NCBI GenBank assembly: GCA_934426255.1 | Contig: CAKRYD010000012.1 | Span: 1-64,000, forward strand | Origin: an uncultured Bacteroidaceae bacterium | GTDB lineage: Bacteria; Bacteroidota; Bacteroidia; Bacteroidales; Bacteroidaceae | Reading direction: 5' to 3' | Length of the DNA: 64,000 nucleotides | In this document: piece by piece, positions 60,593 through 64,000 of the stretch | Layout of the letters: each line of letters starts with the position of its first letter | Position numbering within the stretch: position 1 is the first letter of the stretch | Notes under the pieces: generated by a model | The model's input: only the letters and a program-made list of their open reading frames with translations | Database searches by the model: none | What the model was told of the DNA's origin: nothing | Made by a program: the position numbers and the translations under genes

Positions 60593-61864
60593 ATGGATTT
60601 CAATTATATCTTAGCAAGTATCATAGTTTTTTTGGCCATTATCCTTGTTTTGGTCTTAATACTACTTGTTGCAAAGCGTTACCTTTTGCCGAGCGGCAAA
60701 GTCAAAATCACCGTTAACGGGAAAAAGACCTTTACAGTTCCGCAAGGAGGGAGTTTGCTCTCAACCTTGTCCGAACAAGGAGTATATTTGCCGTCTGCAT
60801 GTGGCGGGAAGGGCTCTTGCGGTCAATGCAAATGCCAAGTTCTTTCTGGCGGAGGCGAGATTCTTGATGTCGAGAAGCAGCACTTTACGCGCCGTCAAAT
60901 TCTTGATCATTACAGGCTGGGTTGCCAATGCAAGGTGAAAGGCGATCTTGAGATTGCTGTGCCCGACAGTGTTTTGGGAGTCAAAGAATGGGAATGTACA
61001 GTTATCAGTAACAAGAATGTCAGTTCGTTTATAAAAGAATTCATTGTGGCTTTGCCGCCGGGCGAACACATGGATTTTATACCGGGTTCGTATGCCCAGA
61101 TAAAGATTCCTGCTTATGATACCATAGATTATGATAAGGATTTTGACAAGAACGATATTGGCGAAGAGTATCTTCCTGTTTGGCAGAAGTTCAACATCTT
61201 CAGTTTGAAGGCTCACAATCCCGAGGCTACGGTTCGTGCGTATTCCATGGCCAATTATCCTGCCGAGGGCGACCGTATCACGTTGACGGTGCGTATTGCA
61301 ACCACTCCGTTTAAGCCTCGTCCGCAGGTGGGCTTCCAAGATGTTCCAACCGGAATTGCTTCGTCCTATATCTTCAGCCGCAAGCCCGGAGACAAAGTGA
61401 TTATGAGCGGTCCATACGGTGATTTCCACCCTATATTCAATTCCAAGCGCGAGATGATTTGGGTTGGCGGCGGTGCCGGTATGGCTCCGTTGCGTAGCCA
61501 GATTATGCACATGCTCCGTACTCTTCATGTGCGCGACCGCGAGATGCATTATTTCTATGGTGCGCGTTCATTGAGTGAGGCCTTTTTCATAGACGATTTC
61601 CATGAATTGGAGAAGGAATATTCCAATTTCCATTTCCATTTGGCTCTCGACCGGCCTGATCCGCGTGCCGACGAAGCAGGAGTGCCTTATACAGCTGGTT
61701 TTGTGCATGAAGTTATGTACAATACCTATTTGAAGAATCATGATGCGCCCGAGGATATAGAATATTACATGTGTGGTCCGGGTCCCATGTCTAAAGCTGT
61801 CACTCAGATGCTCGATTCGCTTGGTGTAGAGCCTGAATCGATTATGTACGATAATTTTGGTTAG
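60593..61864 (+). CDS. nqrF: Na+-NQR subunit F (NADH dehydrogenase)
   Basis: A 423-residue subunit with one N-terminal helix, a 2Fe-2S domain with Cys70, Cys76, Cys79 and Cys111 (ACGGKGSCGQCKC), an FAD domain with RAYSMANYP, and an NADH domain with WVGGGAGMAPLRSQ. It takes electrons from NADH into the complex. Third codon positions appear richer in T than in nqrA-nqrD. A terminator follows. Confidence 0.96.
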   Translation: MDFNYILASIIVFLAIILVLVLILLVAKRYLLPSGKVKITVNGKKTFTVPQGGSLLSTLSEQGVYLPSACGGKGSCGQCKCQVLSGGGEILDVEKQHFTRRQILDHYRLGCQCKVKGDLEIAVPDSVLGVKEWECTVISNKNVSSFIKEFIVALPPGEHMDFIPGSYAQIKIPAYDTIDYDKDFDKNDIGEEYLPVWQKFNIFSLKAHNPEATVRAYSMANYPAEGDRITLTVRIATTPFKPRPQVGFQDVPTGIASSYIFSRKPGDKVIMSGPYGDFHPIFNSKREMIWVGGGAGMAPLRSQIMHMLRTLHVRDREMHYFYGARSLSEAFFIDDFHELEKEYSNFHFHLALDRPDPRADEAGVPYTAGFVHEVMYNTYLKNHDAPEDIEYYMCGPGPMSKAVTQMLDSLGVEPESIMYDNFG

Positions 61865-61870
61865 AGATTC

Positions 61871-61900
61871 AAACCGTCTTTGCTTCTGCAAGGACGGTTT
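61871..61900 (+). terminator. Terminator of the nqr operon
   Basis: AAACCGTCTTTGC (61871-61883) pairs with 61888-61900 over 13 bp (one G-U), 4-nt loop, with T5 overlapping the right edge. It separates the convergent gene at 61940. Confidence 0.85.
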
Positions 61901-61939
61901 TTGATTTGGCTCTCTTGGTTTTTATTTGGCAATCAAGTG

Positions 61940-64000
61940 TCAGTCTTCAAATATTTTCAGTGCGAAGCTCCATCCGAAGCTGATCGATTTTCTGTTTGCC
62001 GAGCCTATGAACAAACCTATGTCGAAGAGGTGTGTAGCTATCGAGTAACCGATTTCAGTATAGGGGTTCAAGGCGTGTACCGAGAGCAGATTGCAATAAA
62101 TTCTCTCGCGCTTGATATATTGTGTCAATGGTCTGACGCATGAGAACAGCAGCATGGGCGATTCATAGGAAGCGCATGCTCTTGCATAGTATTCCGATTC
62201 GTTGTACCATCGAGAGTCGAGCGATTCAAATTGTCCGTTCATGCTGTCATTCCAGGAGTTTGGCAGCGAGCTATAATGGAAATTTGAATAATCCACAAAG
62301 TGTGTATTGCTTTTGTCGGTGTAGAGGCCTCCACCTACCCGCAGATAGAGTTTGCGCAGAGCATAGAGGTCAATCATGTGCTTGGCTTCAAATTCCCATC
62401 GTTCATATTTGTTGTGACAATTCAGAGCTGTGATTCCTTTTTCATATTCTGCCGAAAATGTCGGCCATTTGCTAAAGAGCACTTTTTTGCTGTTTCCTTC
62501 ACGATAGTAATATTGTCCGGGTGTCCATTCCAGGTACACATTGGGTGCCATACTGCGATATCTTTTGTCGATTCCGTTTTTGCCCGCTTCTTCGTTCCAA
62601 CCAATCAGTTTTCTTTCGTGATATACAAATCCGAGTTTGGTTTTCAATCCGTTCAAAAGCTCATACGACAGTGCGGCTTTGGCGTATAAGTCGTTGTAGT
62701 AGTTGAAAGCATATTGGTTGAACACAGTGAGCAGTGAATCGTAGCGCATGTCTTTTGACAGACGCTCACGAACCTCTTCGGCTTGCGCACTGTTGTAGAT
62801 TCTGTTTCCGTTTCCCATTTCGAGATGCAATGTACCGTTGTGGCGTGGTGCGAAAAGGATGTAGGTCGGTGTCTTCCAATAGAATTCTTTACGTTTAAAA
62901 TTGTAGCCCAAGTGCAGGTTGGCCACCAGATTCTCTCCGTTTTCTTGTTCGCTTTTGAATTGTAGTTTCGTTCTGAGAGACAGTCCTTTCCGATTGCTCC
63001 ATTCAACCATCGACGGTGATATAATCGGAGGTATTCTCACCAGTTTGTGCAGTCCTACGTGCACATAATGGCTACCCAGAAACATGTCTTCGATATTTAT
63101 TTTCCTGTTTTGCTTGTGTTGCTCGTCTTGTACTGCGGCTTGTATCGAGTCTTTGGCGGTCTGCTCGTCAAGATAACTTTTAAGGATGGAATCTTCTTTG
63201 GTTGTCAGGGCTGTGGTTCGTTTATGGTCAAAATAGGTCGTGCTGTGTTCCGTTGCGGTTGTGTCGGTATTCAGTTTATACAAATATGTCAGGTCGCGTC
63301 CGTTTCGTTTGAGCGTGTTTTCCACGTTTTCTTTTTTGTAAGGTTCAATTGAGTTGTATTTGAAATCAACGTGCAGACGATATTGTGAGCTGTTTTTCAG
63401 GAATCTATATCCCGAAATGATGTCCATGCTTTTTGGCAGAAGCGATGCCAATCCACTTTCACCCATTTCTACGGTAGCCGCGCTCCGTTGGGTGTTATAA
63501 TTGTATTCACAGTAAAAAGTCTTTACCCGTCCGCCTTCTTCTTCCACATCCATATATCCCTTTACCAACTGCATGTTGAGCACTTTCGGGATAATCCTGA
63601 TGCGTGTCACCTTTTTGCCGTTTATGAAGTAGGAATAGTTTTTCTTGTATTTGTAGAAAGCCTTGTTTTTCCGGTTCATCGGCGACAGTAGTTTGTCGCC
63701 CAAGAGCGATGGCGAATATATCGAAATGTTTGTTCTCGCGATAAATACATCTTTCAGGCTGCGGATATATGGCATGGTGCTGTAAAAGGCAATTTCCTTT
63801 CTATCCGTGATGCCCGGAGCCGTATAGGAATATCTGACGATGCTTTCGCCCAGATACGCGCGTTTGCCTCTTTCTTGTTTCCCGATAAAAGGAATGAGGC
63901 GCATGCCGATGTTCTTGCGTTCGTTGTCGATACAGAATTTCAGATACATTTCCGTCTCGTAACGGCCTATTTCCAGTTGGTTGACCGTTGTATACGAGTA
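61940..64000 (-). CDS. DUF5686-family outer-membrane protein (5' end outside window)
   Basis: At least 686 residues; the frame is open to the right edge, so the start and signal region are missing. The middle has SPSMVEWSNRKGLSLRTKLQ and many amphipathic strands (LVANLHLGYNFKRKEFYW, LYLRVGGGLYTDKS). The C-terminus ends SISFGWSFALKIFED, typical of a beta barrel with alternating residues. It fits the DUF5686 family, usually with an N-terminal carboxypeptidase-regulatory-like domain that would lie outside. The function is unknown. An in-frame ATG at 63949 is not the real start, because conserved-looking coding continues upstream. Confidence 0.8.
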   Translation of the reverse strand, partial: YSYTTVNQLEIGRYETEMYLKFCIDNERKNIGMRLIPFIGKQERGKRAYLGESIVRYSYTAPGITDRKEIAFYSTMPYIRSLKDVFIARTNISIYSPSLLGDKLLSPMNRKNKAFYKYKKNYSYFINGKKVTRIRIIPKVLNMQLVKGYMDVEEEGGRVKTFYCEYNYNTQRSAATVEMGESGLASLLPKSMDIISGYRFLKNSSQYRLHVDFKYNSIEPYKKENVENTLKRNGRDLTYLYKLNTDTTATEHSTTYFDHKRTTALTTKEDSILKSYLDEQTAKDSIQAAVQDEQHKQNRKINIEDMFLGSHYVHVGLHKLVRIPPIISPSMVEWSNRKGLSLRTKLQFKSEQENGENLVANLHLGYNFKRKEFYWKTPTYILFAPRHNGTLHLEMGNGNRIYNSAQAEEVRERLSKDMRYDSLLTVFNQYAFNYYNDLYAKAALSYELLNGLKTKLGFVYHERKLIGWNEEAGKNGIDKRYRSMAPNVYLEWTPGQYYYREGNSKKVLFSKWPTFSAEYEKGITALNCHNKYERWEFEAKHMIDLYALRKLYLRVGGGLYTDKSNTHFVDYSNFHYSSLPNSWNDSMNGQFESLDSRWYNESEYYARACASYESPMLLFSCVRPLTQYIKRERIYCNLLSVHALNPYTEIGYSIATHLFDIGLFIGSANRKSISFGWSFALKIFED

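Overview
The window is a stretch of a Bacteroidales chromosome (Bacteroides/Prevotella relatives; genus not determinable here) whose left 24.4 kb is the late half of a tailed prophage. Evidence for the lineage: repeated TAnnTTTG promoter boxes (the Bacteroidetes -7 element), a tmRNA with tag GENKFALAA, a 29-residue AURKAIP1/COX24-type ribosomal protein gene next to HU, an Na+-NQR operon, EpsG and Wza/Wzz-type export genes, and DUF5686/DUF3472 proteins.

PROPHAGE, 1-24.4 kb. At the left edge lie two tandem paralogous winged-helix/membrane proteins (minus strand), an XRE regulator with a palindromic operator over its own promoter, and a secreted protein of unknown role. A 1.3-kb gene-poor stretch (1830-3159) follows, filled by a roughly 33-copy array of 11-bp repeats, a 73-bp exact duplication and several stem-loops. 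Then come the head genes (scaffold-like, decoration, major capsid), neck and tail-completion genes, tail tube, tail chaperone with a likely -1 frameshift extension, a 1404-residue tape measure protein, a LamG/Dit/PKD fusion and a 1362-residue tail tip protein. Next is a complete diversity-generating retroelement (DGR): a receptor-binding target with a variable repeat (VR) at its 3' end, a 12-bp hairpin, a small gene in the avd position, a template repeat (TR) and a reverse transcriptase. VR and TR differ at 18 positions and every one is an A in TR. Lysis genes (putative holin-like membrane protein, GH108 muramidase, probable u-spanin) end at a strong terminator 43 bp from an intact tRNA-Ala, the likely attachment site. 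Terminase, portal and integrase are not in the window.

CHROMOSOME, 24.4-64 kb. A plus-strand operon carries a DUF2520 oxidoreductase, KdsC, Maf, a YrdC/YciO protein, a lipoprotein, a DUF3472 protein and a phosphohexomutase. A low-GC restriction-modification island (30.6-33.8 kb) has DpnM-, DpnII- and DpnA-like genes plus an extra small PD-(D/E)xK nuclease. Minus-strand htpG, rng, the small ribosomal protein gene and HU follow, with a head-to-head array of 22-bp repeats between rng and htpG. Then come a TrmH-type methyltransferase and a GT2 glycosyltransferase (plus), and the minus-strand operon ftsK-lolA-trxB-LMW phosphatase, followed by a GH43 lipoprotein. After tRNA-Val and tmRNA lies an exopolysaccharide locus (PGT, Wza-like with six SLBB-type repeats, Wzz-like, EpsG, GT4), then an HtrA protease, nqrABCDEF and a truncated DUF5686 outer-membrane protein running off the right edge.

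How parts work together: the DGR would rewrite the C-terminal lectin-like surface of the phage tail protein and so alter host-receptor recognition. The chromosomal surface-polysaccharide locus and the GATC-type restriction system are plausible host-side counterparts of that interaction; this last point is inference.
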